A stretch of DNA of 43,262 nt from Bacillus sp. J37 (lineage in GTDB: Bacteria; Bacillota; Bacilli; Bacillales; Bacillaceae): contig NZ_JAEK01000044.1 of NCBI RefSeq assembly GCF_000518865.1, positions 224-43,485 on the forward strand, given 5' to 3'. The notes below the pieces were generated by a model. The model did no database searches. It was given only the letters and a program-made list of their open reading frames with translations, and had not been told where the DNA came from. The position numbers were made by a program, and so were the translations under genes. Within the stretch, counting starts at the first letter, position 1. Each line of letters begins with the position of its first letter. Positions 1 through 8,640 of the stretch are shown one piece after another.

Positions 1-131
1 TGTTCACATTGATTGATTAGAATTTGTTTGAATTCCTCAGTATATGTAATTCCTTTACTACTAATTGTTTTTACATACTGATTCTTAGAAAGTATTTTAA
101 TTTCTTTTTCAGTAAATAACTTTTTACTCAT
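1..131 (-). CDS. Partial HTH protein of IS3/IS150-type element
   Basis: The reverse strand encodes the first 43 residues of a protein beginning MSKKLFTEKEIKILSKNQ, cut by the window edge. From memory, this opening, followed by a KGITYTEEFK motif, is typical of Bacillus HTH proteins associated with IS3/IS150-type transposases, in which an N-terminal helix-turn-helix recognises the element ends. The ATG at 131 follows an AGGAGAAC ribosome binding site. The rest lies outside the window, so it cannot be said whether the element is intact. A stand-alone HTH regulator is the alternative. Confidence 0.6.
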   Translation of the reverse strand, partial: MSKKLFTEKEIKILSKNQYVKTISSKGITYTEEFKQILINQCE

Positions 132-172
132 AACTTGTTCTCCTATCCCCGTTTCATTCATTGTACACAAAA

Positions 173-215
173 ACCCTGTAGAGTAGGCTTTTTTTACGTG
201 TCTACTCTACAGGGT
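173..215 (-). terminator. Intrinsic terminator of the SASP gene
   Basis: Perfect 14-bp inverted repeat (173-186 with 202-215). On the minus strand it is followed by a T run (GGGTTTTTG), 36 bases after the spore protein stop codon. Confidence 0.8.
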
Positions 216-251
216 ACATTTTAGTTTTCTCCACAGGTTTTTTTAAATTGA

Positions 252-386
252 TTACTCTTTATTTTTACTGCTTAATTTAAGTGCTTCATTTTGTGCATAT
301 GAAGCAAATTCAGTATTAAAATCATTTTTCTTTTTCTTATTATTATTACGTTGTGCATTTGCATTACCTAATTTTGTACGTCCCAT
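252..386 (-). CDS. Small acid-soluble spore protein, gamma-like (44 aa)
   Basis: This 44-residue, Asn/Lys-rich protein starts MGRTKLGNANAQRNNN and contains an FNTEFAS segment. It resembles the FGTEFAS repeat unit of gamma-type small acid-soluble spore proteins (SspE family), which serve as amino-acid reserves degraded at germination. It has a single copy of the motif, where classical SspE has two or more, so the family assignment is tentative. The ATG at 386 is preceded by AAAGGGATG, and a strong terminator follows at 173-215, so the gene is probably monocistronic. Small size, composition and the TEFA motif support a spore role; no biochemical function is visible. Confidence 0.6.
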   Translation of the reverse strand: MGRTKLGNANAQRNNNKKKKNDFNTEFASYAQNEALKLSSKNKE

Positions 387-508
387 AAAATCATCCCTTT
401 CACTTCATTCAGAAAAACATTTATAGTGTTTCACAGAGATGATTTTTTAAAACCGGATGGGATCTTGGTAATGTATAACAAAAATAACAAAGCTGTCATT
501 ACATATAA

Positions 509-775
509 TTATTCCCCATATTTTCTTTTCACAAATTCTTGTACCATTTCCTTTGTTACCTGTTTACGCGTTGGTACAATCCCTTCTGATGCCAACCTGT
601 TCATTTCAGATGTTACATGATTAATTTGTTCAACTTCAAATGGCTTAGAATTTACACAGCGAAAAATAGCTTCTTCTATTAATGCTTCTCTTTTCGCTTC
701 TAATTTTAAGAAAGATTGAATGTGTTGATGCTGATTATTACTGTGCTGACTTATTGCTTCATGTACGTTACTCAT
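509..775 (-). CDS. ypbS: YpbS family protein (DUF2533)
   Basis: An 88-residue acidic, helical protein (MSNVHEAISQHSNNQHQH...) that I recognise as YpbS/DUF2533, a Bacillaceae family of unknown function. The match includes the N-terminal SNVHEAI opening, the central EEAI region and the GIVPTRK segment near residues 66-72. It sits just downstream of dynA, as ypbS does in B. subtilis. Its ATG overlaps the stop codon of the preceding gene in an ATGA arrangement with an AGGTGG ribosome binding site, so the two are translationally coupled. No catalytic motif is visible. Confidence 0.8.
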   Translation of the reverse strand: MSNVHEAISQHSNNQHQHIQSFLKLEAKREALIEEAIFRCVNSKPFEVEQINHVTSEMNRLASEGIVPTRKQVTKEMVQEFVKRKYGE

Positions 776-957
776 GTCGTTCCACCTCGTTTTTCCATTA
801 ACCTTTTAACGTGTTCTTTAGGGTTCCAGCAATTAAACGAATAAGTTGGCTTCGTTTCGTATTTTAAACGACTACAATAATAGATCATTTTTTTATCTTT
901 TCGAATCGCCTTAAAATGTATACACGTTGCACAAACTTGATACGTTTTTAAATCCAA
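772..957 (-). CDS. Small Cys-rich protein coupled to ypbS
   Basis: This 61-residue protein carries four cysteines, arranged as CATC, YYCSRL and NCWNP, with a conserved-looking CIHF segment. The spacing suggests a small metal-binding (zinc-ribbon-like) fold, but this is inference. It starts at TTG (957) after AGGGGGAAAAAGG. It lies 53 bases downstream of dynA and overlaps ypbS by four bases, so dynA, this gene and ypbS probably form one operon. I do not recognise a characterised homologue. Confidence 0.7.
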   Translation of the reverse strand: MDLKTYQVCATCIHFKAIRKDKKMIYYCSRLKYETKPTYSFNCWNPKEHVKRLMEKRGGTT

Positions 958-1010
958 CCTTTTTCCCCCTGCACATTAAATGAGTTTTATCAGTAAATTG
1001 TATCATAAAA

Positions 1011-4000
1011 TTAATGATGTTGAAGATTATTCTCTTCTATTAATTGTACACTTTCTGAGATGGCAACTAACTCTGTTTTTAAGTGATCCGTGTCTTCATG
1101 ACGGATATCCAACAAAGCAGAAAAGCCTTCCTCTGTTTGTTTCTTTACCTCTCGTATAAGAAGATGATGAGAAGATCCAATTGCTTCACTATAATAACTT
1201 AAAAATTTCTCAATGTATTCATTTAAGATACTTGAAATAGGGCTATCCATTCGTTTAGATAGGTCATCAGACATGATCTTTTTCTCATTGCGCTCAAAGA
1301 AAGATTTTGTATTCTTAAATAACTTCAAAGCCGGCTGTATAGTTGCCAGCATACTTGTTGAAAATTCAACAGCAATTGTTGGTGTTTGAATTTCGGGAAA
1401 TTCAATTGTAGCAAGTGTAACATTTTTAGACTGTTTTTTTATGAGCTGTACAATTCGGCTGAACTCACCATCTAAGGTATTGTTAATAACTTTTTCTATT
1501 CTTAATGATGTAGCTTGCAGTTCTTGCATTAATTCAAATTCTACCGTTCTGACGAGCTCTTCTAAGCAAATTTTTAACGCTTGTTGAATGTCAGTATTTT
1601 GGTTAAATATGCTAGGGTGAAAGCTCTCCTTAAAAAAGTCATTAAATCGGAAAAATAGTCGCTGCTTCACGTAAAAAATCAGCTCTTCTATTTCTTTAGA
1701 AATAGATGTAACAATATGCTCAGGAGATATATTCGATATTTCATCGATGACGTTCATTTGCTCTTGCAGAAGGCTCTCTCTTCTCTCTTCTTTTTCCTTG
1801 CCACTCAACTCGGCAGCATGAATAAGAGATTGAATCCTTTGCTTGCAACGATTTAAATCTTCCTTTATTGATAAAAGAGTTGTATTCGTTAATTCTTCCT
1901 TTATAAATGTATTGAACTGTTTTTGAAATTCAATATAATCTTTTTCTCCATCTACTTGGCCTGCTAAAACATTTAAACTTGATACTCCAAATAGACGTAC
2001 ATTTCTTATCTCATGCTTTAAAAACTGCTCTTTAATATAAGACTTAACAACATTCACTTCTTCTTCATCTTTTGCTAAATCCACTGCATTGATAATGAAG
2101 AACATTTTATCAAGTGTAAAAGAATCCTTAACCCTTCCTAATTGTCTTAAAAATTCACGATCACCTTTTGAGAATGGGTGGTTGTAATAGGTGACATAAA
2201 GAATTGCATCTGCCTTTTTAATATATTGAAACGCTACATCTGTGTGTCTTTTATGCAAGGAATCTGCTCCTGGCGTATCCACCAATGTTATTCCTGCCCT
2301 TGTAATCGAGCAATCAAAATAAACAAGGACCTCTTCAACTAAACATGCCTTTTCTTCCTTAGCAACAAAGTCCTTAAATGAATTCGTATCCGATTGTACG
2401 GTAAGTCCTTCACTTGTTAAAGTTTGATAATCCACTATCGCTTTTTGATACTTTGCTATCTGTTCAGTTTCGTTTTTATTTTGGCCTTGATAGTTCTGAA
2501 GAAGTTCTGCCAGGCTCTCAATCGTAAAATTCTTATTATTCAATGAAGGGATACTAATCATTATTTCCTTCATTAACATCTCTTTTGATTTCAATTTCAC
2601 TTCAACTAACCCATGTGCCTTTTCAGGTGTTGGCGGGGCTATTTTATTTATCGTCGCTGTCGTCGGATTAGGAGATGAAGGTAACAGTCTTTCTCCTATA
2701 AGTGCGTTAGCAAAAGATGATTTTCCTGCACTAAAGGCACCGAATAATGCAACAGTAAAGGTGCGGTTTTTAAAACTGTTAATCTTCCCTTCAAGTGACT
2801 CTGTAAATTGCTTAAACCCTTGGATATTGTCAAGACGTTTGACAGCCTGCTCTGCACTCTTTATAAACTCATCCCTCTTACTGTAACGAGTATTGTATTG
2901 AGGCTTTGATAATTGATCCTCTCTTGATTCTTCAGCAGCCAATACCTTTTCTTGTATTTGGATGTCTTTTGTTACTTTCTTATATGTCTGATGTTCATTT
3001 AACCATTTTTCTTCATTATGAGTTGAATCAAATATCCCTTTTTTTAGTTCCTGCAGTGAATGTCGATATTGCTCAAGTGTCTCGAACTTGAATAAAATCT
3101 CTTTATAGTGGCCAATTTTTTCATTTTCACTCTTTACCTTTACATTTATTTCATCGATTTGCTCTTGAATTTCTTTATTTATACCATTCATCATCTTTTT
3201 AAATAAGTCCATAACTTGATGCTTACTTTGCTTTTTGATTAATTCGCTAACATCGGAGGAATACGTTAAAATATACTGATTATTAAACGAAGCACCTGTT
3301 TTTATTGCATCAGATACTAGTTGCTCTGGAACGTTGATGGAAAACGATTGAGCTTCCTGAATAAGCTTTGGATCATGAATTTTATATGTTTGAATAAATT
3401 CTTTAAGTAATGTTATAAAGTGCCATGAAATTTGCGTTTCTGTATTTTTCAACAGACTGTCATATAATTCTATTTTTCTTTTTTCACGTTCTTGTTCGGT
3501 TTTAGACTTCGAAAAAAGCAAACCAACCTTAAAAGAAGGATCTGCAGCCTCTATAAATGCCGAAGCCTTACCCCTTGTTTCAAAGGGAATTAAGTTAGCA
3601 CTTTTTAATATTGCTGATACTTTTTCTTCTGTATCTAAGACAAGCTGTTCCATCTTTTCTTCTTTCTGCTGAATCTGAGCAAGTAATCGATTCAAATTGT
3701 TTGTATATTCCTCTAATCTCTCACGAATCTCATCCTCGTTTTGCTCTGTAAGATCAAGCTGTTCCTCATATTTGTCAATATGTTCCGACACAACTTGTGT
3801 GATTGATTGAGAAATATTTTGGTCCAGAAATCTATTTTTATCCTGAATGACCACTCTGATTAACTCTTTCACTTTTTCTAAATCATTATAAGGATGTTGA
3901 TCGTTTCTTAAGGTAGTAAAGAACACGTCTTGCGGATGTAGTCCTACTTCTGCAAATGATCCCTCAATGTTTTGTCTAAAGTCTTGGAAACGAATTTCTT

Positions 4001-4619
4001 TTTCTTCATGTTTATCAATTTGATTTACGATCAAGAAAATCATTTTATTTCGACTCTTCATTTCTTGGATAAATGAGATATTCTCTTCTGATTGAACATG
4101 ATTGTAGTCGGTTACATAAAAAATAATATCAGCTAAATGAAGCATTGATTCTGTTGATAATTTATGTGCTGTATCTGTGGAATCAATCCCAGGTGAATCC
4201 ATAATGACAACATCTTCTGCTAAGTTGTCATAAGGTTTCTTAATACGGATCCTCTCAATATCGTCCCCTTGTTTACAATATTCTTTGATTTGTTCTAATG
4301 AGTAGTCACCTGATAATTCAATGCTTTCTTTTGCTGCAGAATATAAAGTTACCTGCTCTATCCCTTTTTCCAACATAACAAGGTTAGCACTTGTAGGAAT
4401 TGGACTTGTCGGTAAAATTTGCTCATCTAAAAGTTTATTTATCATGGATGACTTCCCTGCCGAAAAATGGCCGGCAAAAGCAATATACAATTTTTCTTGT
4501 TCAAGCTTATGAGCCATTTCGACTAATTTAATCGCATTTTCATGATCTTTTTCATGGATCATTTCATGAAGATTAATAATGGTTTGCATCAAATGTTTTG
4601 ACTTTACTACAGTTGTCAT
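1011..4619 (-). CDS. dynA: Dynamin-like protein DynA (double GTPase)
   Basis: This is a 1202-residue protein, about the length of B. subtilis DynA (YpbR), which arose by fusion of two dynamin modules. Each half has its own P-loop: HFSAGKSS near residues 50-57 and AFSAGKSS near residues 635-642. Each also has a DxPG G3 motif (MDSPGIDST and VDTPGADS). Long coiled-coil stretches separate and follow the GTPase domains. The known role is nucleotide-independent membrane tethering and fusion, with membrane repair and resistance to phage and membrane-active agents. ATG 4619 is preferred over the upstream GTG at 4634 because AAGGGG lies correctly before it. It neighbours ypbS and the bps genes, the B. 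subtilis order. Confidence 0.95.
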   Translation of the reverse strand: MTTVVKSKHLMQTIINLHEMIHEKDHENAIKLVEMAHKLEQEKLYIAFAGHFSAGKSSMINKLLDEQILPTSPIPTSANLVMLEKGIEQVTLYSAAKESIELSGDYSLEQIKEYCKQGDDIERIRIKKPYDNLAEDVVIMDSPGIDSTDTAHKLSTESMLHLADIIFYVTDYNHVQSEENISFIQEMKSRNKMIFLIVNQIDKHEEKEIRFQDFRQNIEGSFAEVGLHPQDVFFTTLRNDQHPYNDLEKVKELIRVVIQDKNRFLDQNISQSITQVVSEHIDKYEEQLDLTEQNEDEIRERLEEYTNNLNRLLAQIQQKEEKMEQLVLDTEEKVSAILKSANLIPFETRGKASAFIEAADPSFKVGLLFSKSKTEQEREKRKIELYDSLLKNTETQISWHFITLLKEFIQTYKIHDPKLIQEAQSFSINVPEQLVSDAIKTGASFNNQYILTYSSDVSELIKKQSKHQVMDLFKKMMNGINKEIQEQIDEINVKVKSENEKIGHYKEILFKFETLEQYRHSLQELKKGIFDSTHNEEKWLNEHQTYKKVTKDIQIQEKVLAAEESREDQLSKPQYNTRYSKRDEFIKSAEQAVKRLDNIQGFKQFTESLEGKINSFKNRTFTVALFGAFSAGKSSFANALIGERLLPSSPNPTTATINKIAPPTPEKAHGLVEVKLKSKEMLMKEIMISIPSLNNKNFTIESLAELLQNYQGQNKNETEQIAKYQKAIVDYQTLTSEGLTVQSDTNSFKDFVAKEEKACLVEEVLVYFDCSITRAGITLVDTPGADSLHKRHTDVAFQYIKKADAILYVTYYNHPFSKGDREFLRQLGRVKDSFTLDKMFFIINAVDLAKDEEEVNVVKSYIKEQFLKHEIRNVRLFGVSSLNVLAGQVDGEKDYIEFQKQFNTFIKEELTNTTLLSIKEDLNRCKQRIQSLIHAAELSGKEKEERRESLLQEQMNVIDEISNISPEHIVTSISKEIEELIFYVKQRLFFRFNDFFKESFHPSIFNQNTDIQQALKICLEELVRTVEFELMQELQATSLRIEKVINNTLDGEFSRIVQLIKKQSKNVTLATIEFPEIQTPTIAVEFSTSMLATIQPALKLFKNTKSFFERNEKKIMSDDLSKRMDSPISSILNEYIEKFLSYYSEAIGSSHHLLIREVKKQTEEGFSALLDIRHEDTDHLKTELVAISESVQLIEENNLQHH

Positions 4620-4715
4620 GATTATCCCCTTCACTTATGGCACTTTCAATTTGATAACTACATTTTACAGAATTATATGCAAATTTGCTATTGTCGTTTT
4701 CGGAAAAAAAGAATA

Positions 4716-4742
4716 AGGCTCACAACAATTAGCTGTGAGCCT
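4716..4742 (-). terminator. Terminator after the FbpC-like ORF
   Basis: A 9-bp perfect stem (4716-4724 with 4734-4742) is followed on the minus strand by a T-rich run. It lies 30 bases past the stop of the 29-aa ORF and ends its transcript before the dynA promoter region. Confidence 0.75.
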
Positions 4743-4772
4743 GGAAAATTACTATATAAATATCTAACATGA

Positions 4773-4862
4773 TTATGCTTTTTGGGTATCAATATTTTTT
4801 AATATGTAGCCAATTAACAGACTATACGTAACAACGGTACAACCGACAAATAACATCGTCAT
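4773..4862 (-). CDS. fbpC: Fur-regulated small membrane peptide, FbpC-like (29 aa)
   Basis: A 29-codon ORF begins MTMLFVGCTVV and has one predicted membrane helix (about residues 3-21) followed by a polar KNIDTQKA tail. GGAGGT precedes the ATG. Two near-consensus Fur boxes lie directly upstream (4887-4901 and 4925-4939), and a terminator lies 30 bases downstream. B. subtilis FbpC is a 29-aa Fur-regulated protein of the iron-sparing response, and I recall it being located between ypbR and ypbQ, exactly the position here. The assignment rests on size, position and Fur boxes; I cannot confirm sequence homology. The ORF is real with high likelihood. Confidence 0.6.
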   Translation of the reverse strand: MTMLFVGCTVVTYSLLIGYILKNIDTQKA

Positions 4863-4886
4863 ATTCGCAGCAGACCTCCATATTTA

Positions 4887-4939
4887 TGAGAATGATTTTC
4901 AACACAATCATATTTTATCATCAATGATAATCATTTTCA
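4887..4939 (-). promoter_or_regulatory. Two tandem Fur boxes
   Basis: 4925-4939 reads TGATAATCATTTTCA and 4887-4901 reads TGAGAATGATTTTCA. Each closely matches the 7-1-7 Fur consensus TGATAATNATTATCA. They lie 25 to 77 bases upstream of the 29-aa ORF and downstream of bpsB, so they should control the small ORF as an iron-repressed unit. Confidence 0.75.
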
Positions 4940-4976
4940 ATGGAACTTTTGATATTTTTTGAAAAATCTTTCTTTG

Positions 4977-5525
4977 TCACCTTTTCGATGAAAATCTGGA
5001 CTTAACCGGAAAGACTTCATGATAATTCGTATATGTTTGAAGAGCGGATTCTTCAGCAGGAATTCTTATCGTCATCATCACCACATTCATGATCGTAAAC
5101 AAAATTGCTGTTATATAAGCATGAAATAATAAAGGTAGTAATAAAATTTCAACCGCCACAACAATATAATTCGGATGTTTTACAAATTTGTATGGTCCTC
5201 TTGAAACGACCACATCACCTGGAACAATCATAATTTTCGTGTTCCAATAATTTCCTAGAGATAATACTGCCCAATACCGCAAAAGCTGTGTCAAAAAAAG
5301 AATCGGAAACATAACAAACCATATGTCTGTTAAATCTCTTTGAAAAACTTGAACTTCTATAAAAAAAGAGATTAAAAAGAGGATATGTAATGACACGATA
5401 TACGGATAATGGTCTTTTCCATGCTCAATACCGCCTCTATTCTTCATCCACTGTTCATTTTTCCTTGCAATAAACAGTTCTGTTATTCTTTGTACAATTA
5501 AAAAGAAAAAAACAATATAAAACAT
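4977..5525 (-). CDS. bpsB: Isoprenylcysteine carboxyl methyltransferase family (BpsB)
   Basis: A 182-residue integral membrane protein with about four hydrophobic helices and the ICMT/PEMT C-terminal signature GPYKFVKHPNY (residues 110-120), which forms the S-adenosylmethionine pocket. In B. subtilis, BpsB (YpbQ) O-methylates the alkylpyrones made by BpsA. The gene starts six bases after the bpsA stop, with its ribosome binding site inside the bpsA end, so the two are co-transcribed and likely coupled. The neighbourhood makes a lipid-like alkylpyrone methyl ether the expected product. Confidence 0.9.
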   Translation of the reverse strand: MFYIVFFFLIVQRITELFIARKNEQWMKNRGGIEHGKDHYPYIVSLHILFLISFFIEVQVFQRDLTDIWFVMFPILFLTQLLRYWAVLSLGNYWNTKIMIVPGDVVVSRGPYKFVKHPNYIVVAVEILLLPLLFHAYITAILFTIMNVVMMTIRIPAEESALQTYTNYHEVFPVKSRFSSKR

Positions 5526-5531
5526 CCCTTA

Positions 5532-6632
5532 TCATTCCTCCCATTGAACAAGTAACATTTCAGAGCTAAATCCAGGTCCGAGAGCGCCAATTAAACCGTA
5601 CTCATTAGCTTTACCTAGTTCCCTTTGGAGATATAATTCTAAAACATACATAACCGTTACAGATGACATGTTTCCATGATTTATTAATACTTCTTTTGAA
5701 ATATGTAATTGTTCTTCCGAAAAGCCAAGCCCCTCTTTATAAGCATCGATTACTTTTTTTCCTCCTGGATGGGCAAGAAAGTGGTTTATTTCCTCTAATT
5801 TCATTTTATTTTCTTCCAAGAAATCAATAACTTGCGGTCGAAGCCACTTCTTAATAATCGAAGGAATATCTCTTGAAAAAATAACATACAGACCATTATT
5901 TTTAACATCCCACCCCATTACATCCTCGGAATTGCGCATCAATGTTGATCTCGTATCAAGTATTTTCGGGACAGAATGTAATCTCGATTTTGATTTCCAA
6001 TCAACATTATTTCCTGTCACACAAGTGCATGCAACACCATCTGCAAACAGAGAGGTACCGATTAAATTACTTTTGGACCTATCATCATGTTGAAAAGTTA
6101 AGCTGCATAATTCCACTGAAATAACAAGAACCGTCGAGTCTGGATAGGCTTTACAATATTCATAAGCACGAGATAAGCCTGAAGCCCCACCAGCACACCC
6201 TAGTCCCCAGATTGGAATACGCTTTGTCGTTTCTTTAAAAGGCAAGGCATTCATTATTTTCGCATCTATACTCGGAGTTGATAATCCAGTTGTACTTACA
6301 AAAAAGAGTGCATCAACCTCCTCATACGTGATATTGCTATGTAATAACGTTTTATTAGAAAGACAATTTTCCACTGCTTCAATCCCATGTTTCACAGCCG
6401 TTTTAATATATAGATCATTTTTCTCTTCAAACGATCGGGGCTTTTTGTACCATTCAACAGGCTGTGCAAATTGCCGTTTTTCTATTTCACCATTTTTAAA
6501 AACGGGTAAAAGGCGATCAAAATCCTTAAATGAATCCTCGAATATTTCTTTTGCAAATTCTACTGTTGAATCTTGAGTCAATTCATATTGAGGAATAGAT
6601 TTTCCTACCGATAAGATATAGGCCAAAGTCAC
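5532..6632 (-). CDS. bpsA: Type III polyketide synthase (chalcone synthase-like) BpsA
   Basis: This 366-residue protein has the thiolase fold of bacterial chalcone/stilbene synthases. The catalytic Cys lies in GLGCAGGASG (about residue 145), the His in FLAHPGGKK (about 289), and the Asn in NHGNMSS (about 322), completing the Cys-His-Asn triad. Known BpsA extends long-chain fatty acyl-CoA with malonyl-CoA to give alkylpyrones. Translation starts at GTG 6632 after GAGGTGAA. It is the first gene of the bpsA-bpsB operon, separated from the upstream yczE-like gene by a terminator. Length and residues are normal for the family. Confidence 0.95.
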   Translation of the reverse strand: MTLAYILSVGKSIPQYELTQDSTVEFAKEIFEDSFKDFDRLLPVFKNGEIEKRQFAQPVEWYKKPRSFEEKNDLYIKTAVKHGIEAVENCLSNKTLLHSNITYEEVDALFFVSTTGLSTPSIDAKIMNALPFKETTKRIPIWGLGCAGGASGLSRAYEYCKAYPDSTVLVISVELCSLTFQHDDRSKSNLIGTSLFADGVACTCVTGNNVDWKSKSRLHSVPKILDTRSTLMRNSEDVMGWDVKNNGLYVIFSRDIPSIIKKWLRPQVIDFLEENKMKLEEINHFLAHPGGKKVIDAYKEGLGFSEEQLHISKEVLINHGNMSSVTVMYVLELYLQRELGKANEYGLIGALGPGFSSEMLLVQWEE

Positions 6633-6714
6633 TTCACCTCATTTTTCTCCAAACCATCATTAAAATGTATTATCTTTACTTTTTCCAAATAAGCTAAATT
6701 TATCCAAAAATAAA

Positions 6715-6736
6715 AACCTCGCCGATTGGCGAGGTT
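6715..6736 (-). terminator. Terminator of the YczE-like gene
   Basis: AACCTCGCC and GGCGAGGTT form a perfect 9-bp stem with a four-base loop. On the minus strand it is followed by TTTATTTTT, just past the stop of the upstream membrane protein gene. Confidence 0.9.
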
Positions 6737-6792
6737 AGTTGATTTTATACTTCATGCTTTAAAATGACTTGTTTTAATCGAGCCCTTTCCAA

Positions 6793-7455
6793 TCAAAAGT
6801 GGGAGGAACTTTCATTTGGAGAGACATGTAAATTCATTACCCTATCAACTAAACGCTGACAATGTGGCAATGTAAGCCCTACTACATGGCCTATTGTGAG
6901 ACAAAAAATAATCGTACCTATAAAAACAGGTCCCCCTAATAGCCAACCGAATGTGAGAACAACAATTTCCATAAGAAATCGAATCCATTGTATTTTCATT
7001 CTTGTCATTTTCACTAATGCAATCATAAGACTATCTCGTGGCCCAATTCCACAATCAGCTGCTATGTAAAGCCCCATCCCATACCCAATCACACCTATAC
7101 CCATTATTAACATAATAATTTGAGATACTAAAGAATCAGGTGTTTGTAAAAATGGAATTAGTAAATACATATCAATAAAAATTCCGACAAGCAACATATT
7201 TAAAAAGGCACCAATTTGCGGCAAGGACTTAGTCAGCAAAGATGCTGAACCCAACACAAAAAAACCCATTATTATTGACCATGTTCCAATTGTTAAACCA
7301 AAATGTTCATTTAATCCAATATGTAGGACATCCCAAGGGGCACTTCCTAAATCGGCTTTAATCAAAAGAACTATTCCAAATGACATGACGGATAGTCCGA
7401 TCATAAAAAAAATCCATTGCAATGGATGTCTCTTTTTCACACTCCAAATACTCAT
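6793..7455 (-). CDS. YczE/YyaS/YitT-type integral membrane protein
   Basis: A 220-residue membrane protein with five or more hydrophobic helices. It carries the family hallmarks KADLGSAPWDVLHIGL (residues 33-48) and AADCGIGPRDSLM (about 132-144), which are internally repeated G-x-x-P-x-D/R-x-L elements. In B. subtilis YczE is a membrane protein required, by an unknown mechanism, for lipopeptide (bacillomycin) production; the family's transport substrate is unknown. The gene has its own terminator. YczE itself is one of several paralogues, so no gene symbol is assigned. Confidence 0.8.
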   Translation of the reverse strand: MSIWSVKKRHPLQWIFFMIGLSVMSFGIVLLIKADLGSAPWDVLHIGLNEHFGLTIGTWSIIMGFFVLGSASLLTKSLPQIGAFLNMLLVGIFIDMYLLIPFLQTPDSLVSQIIMLIMGIGVIGYGMGLYIAADCGIGPRDSLMIALVKMTRMKIQWIRFLMEIVVLTFGWLLGGPVFIGTIIFCLTIGHVVGLTLPHCQRLVDRVMNLHVSPNESSSHF

Positions 7456-7634
7456 TAAAAAACCTTCTTTCCAGAATCAGCACATTGTTTTTTTGTTTGC
7501 TAGTGTCTCATTCCATTCTAACGGTAAATGAAACATAAATAAATTTGATTTTTTTAACATATATAAGGAAAATTCACGGAATTAAGAAGAGAGCATTGTT
7601 TTAAAGTGCAAATGTAGCCAATTACCATCAAGAT

Positions 7635-7760
7635 GTGTTGATATCACTTATCGTTCGTTCCTAATAACGTAAAAAAACGCCTCACTCCATTACTATCAAG
7701 GATTTAAGACGTTTTAACTACTCAAATTTAGTTGAGTTAATTGATATTTCACACGAAGTT
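7635..7760. repeat. Copy A of ~125-bp repeat (IS-end relic)
   Basis: The element runs from GTGTTGATATCAC, through a hairpin of the form AAAACGCCT...AAGACGTTTT, to GTTAATTGATATTTCACACGAAG. The same order of blocks recurs in direct orientation at 11826-11947, and the terminal block alone recurs at 13538-13558. The layout (transposase-style terminator hairpin, then an end sequence) suggests the right end of a lost IS, perhaps IS1182-type, or a MITE. No transposase is present. Confidence 0.6.
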
Positions 7761-7899
7761 TTTTCTTTAATGTAATAGATAATTTCCTCCTTCTCTCCTC
7801 TTTTCCAAGTTCAAATGGGTAATCTTTTTACTTAATTCCTTTATTGTAGATCAGTAATTCACTAAAAATTCAAATATATAAAGAAGGTCACCTTAATGC

Positions 7900-8022
7900 C
7901 TATTCCCCTAAGTTTATTATCTGTTTAGAGGGCTTCATTTCATTTTCCAAAACTGCTAAACGAATAAGTTTCAACTTTATTTCCTTGCTAAGTAAAAGCC
8001 ATTCAGGTTTATTAATTCTCAT
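7900..8022 (-). CDS. Unrecognised 40-aa ORF with strong RBS
   Basis: An ATG at 8022 preceded by AGGAGGACTTTAA opens a 40-codon ORF (MRINKPEWLLLSKEIKLKL...). The product is amphipathic and basic, with a PEWLLL start reminiscent of small helical anti-repressors such as SinI, though the match is not good enough to claim. It lies in an otherwise gene-poor 1.2-kb interval next to repeat copy A and could be the intact remnant of a longer gene. The ribosome binding site is the main support. Confidence 0.45.
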   Translation of the reverse strand: MRINKPEWLLLSKEIKLKLIRLAVLENEMKPSKQIINLGE

Positions 8023-8459
8023 TTAAAGTCCTCCTATCGATAATTGTTTGGTAAAAAAGTGATTTTACACTATTATCTGAAGTAACTAATGGTAATTTTC
8101 TGTTATTTCTGTTTTTCCCGTTTATTTGTATTCTTAACATATATTTTGTTGTCAATTTATTTGCTTTTTCTACATGTTTTTTGCATTTATTCTAGCAAAA
8201 AGGAATTAAGTGCCATTCATAGACAGAAACAATAGTCTTGGAATCAAAATTTACCATCATTATAAGTTACTATTCTAATTTTCATTTTTCTTATCAATGG
8301 CTTCATTTATTTTTTTATTTCCTTCGTCCACATATTCACGATATTCCTTATTAATTAAATTCTTCTTAGATTTACGAAAAAAAAGTGAATCATAGGTTAT
8401 TTTTTTATATATAGTTAAAATTAGGGTTCAGAAAAGAAAGAAAAGTTTTTCAAAGATAA
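8023..8459. other. Gene-poor interval
   Basis: This is AT-rich sequence without a supported gene. On the minus strand around 8275-8380 there is an open stretch ending EAIDKKNEN with no start codon, perhaps a decayed gene end. Confidence 0.4.
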
Positions 8460-8504
8460 AAATCTTCGTAAATGTTGGTGAAACAACAACATTTACGAAG
8501 ATTT
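8460..8504 (-). terminator. Long hairpin downstream of SDR gene
   Basis: Perfect 18-bp inverted repeat (8460-8477 with 8487-8504) and nine-base loop, followed on the minus strand by TTTTATCTTTG. It is 137 bases beyond the SDR stop and is the first terminator-like structure there. Confidence 0.65.
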
Positions 8505-8640
8505 CATCGTTTCTTCAAAAGAAGGAGTCTAAAGACCCGTTACATCTTAATTTACTTATTACAAGGCAAAAATAACTGATCAATGGTTTAATACCACATT
8601 AATACGTTTGTCAAAACGTTACTAAATCATCATTATAATA

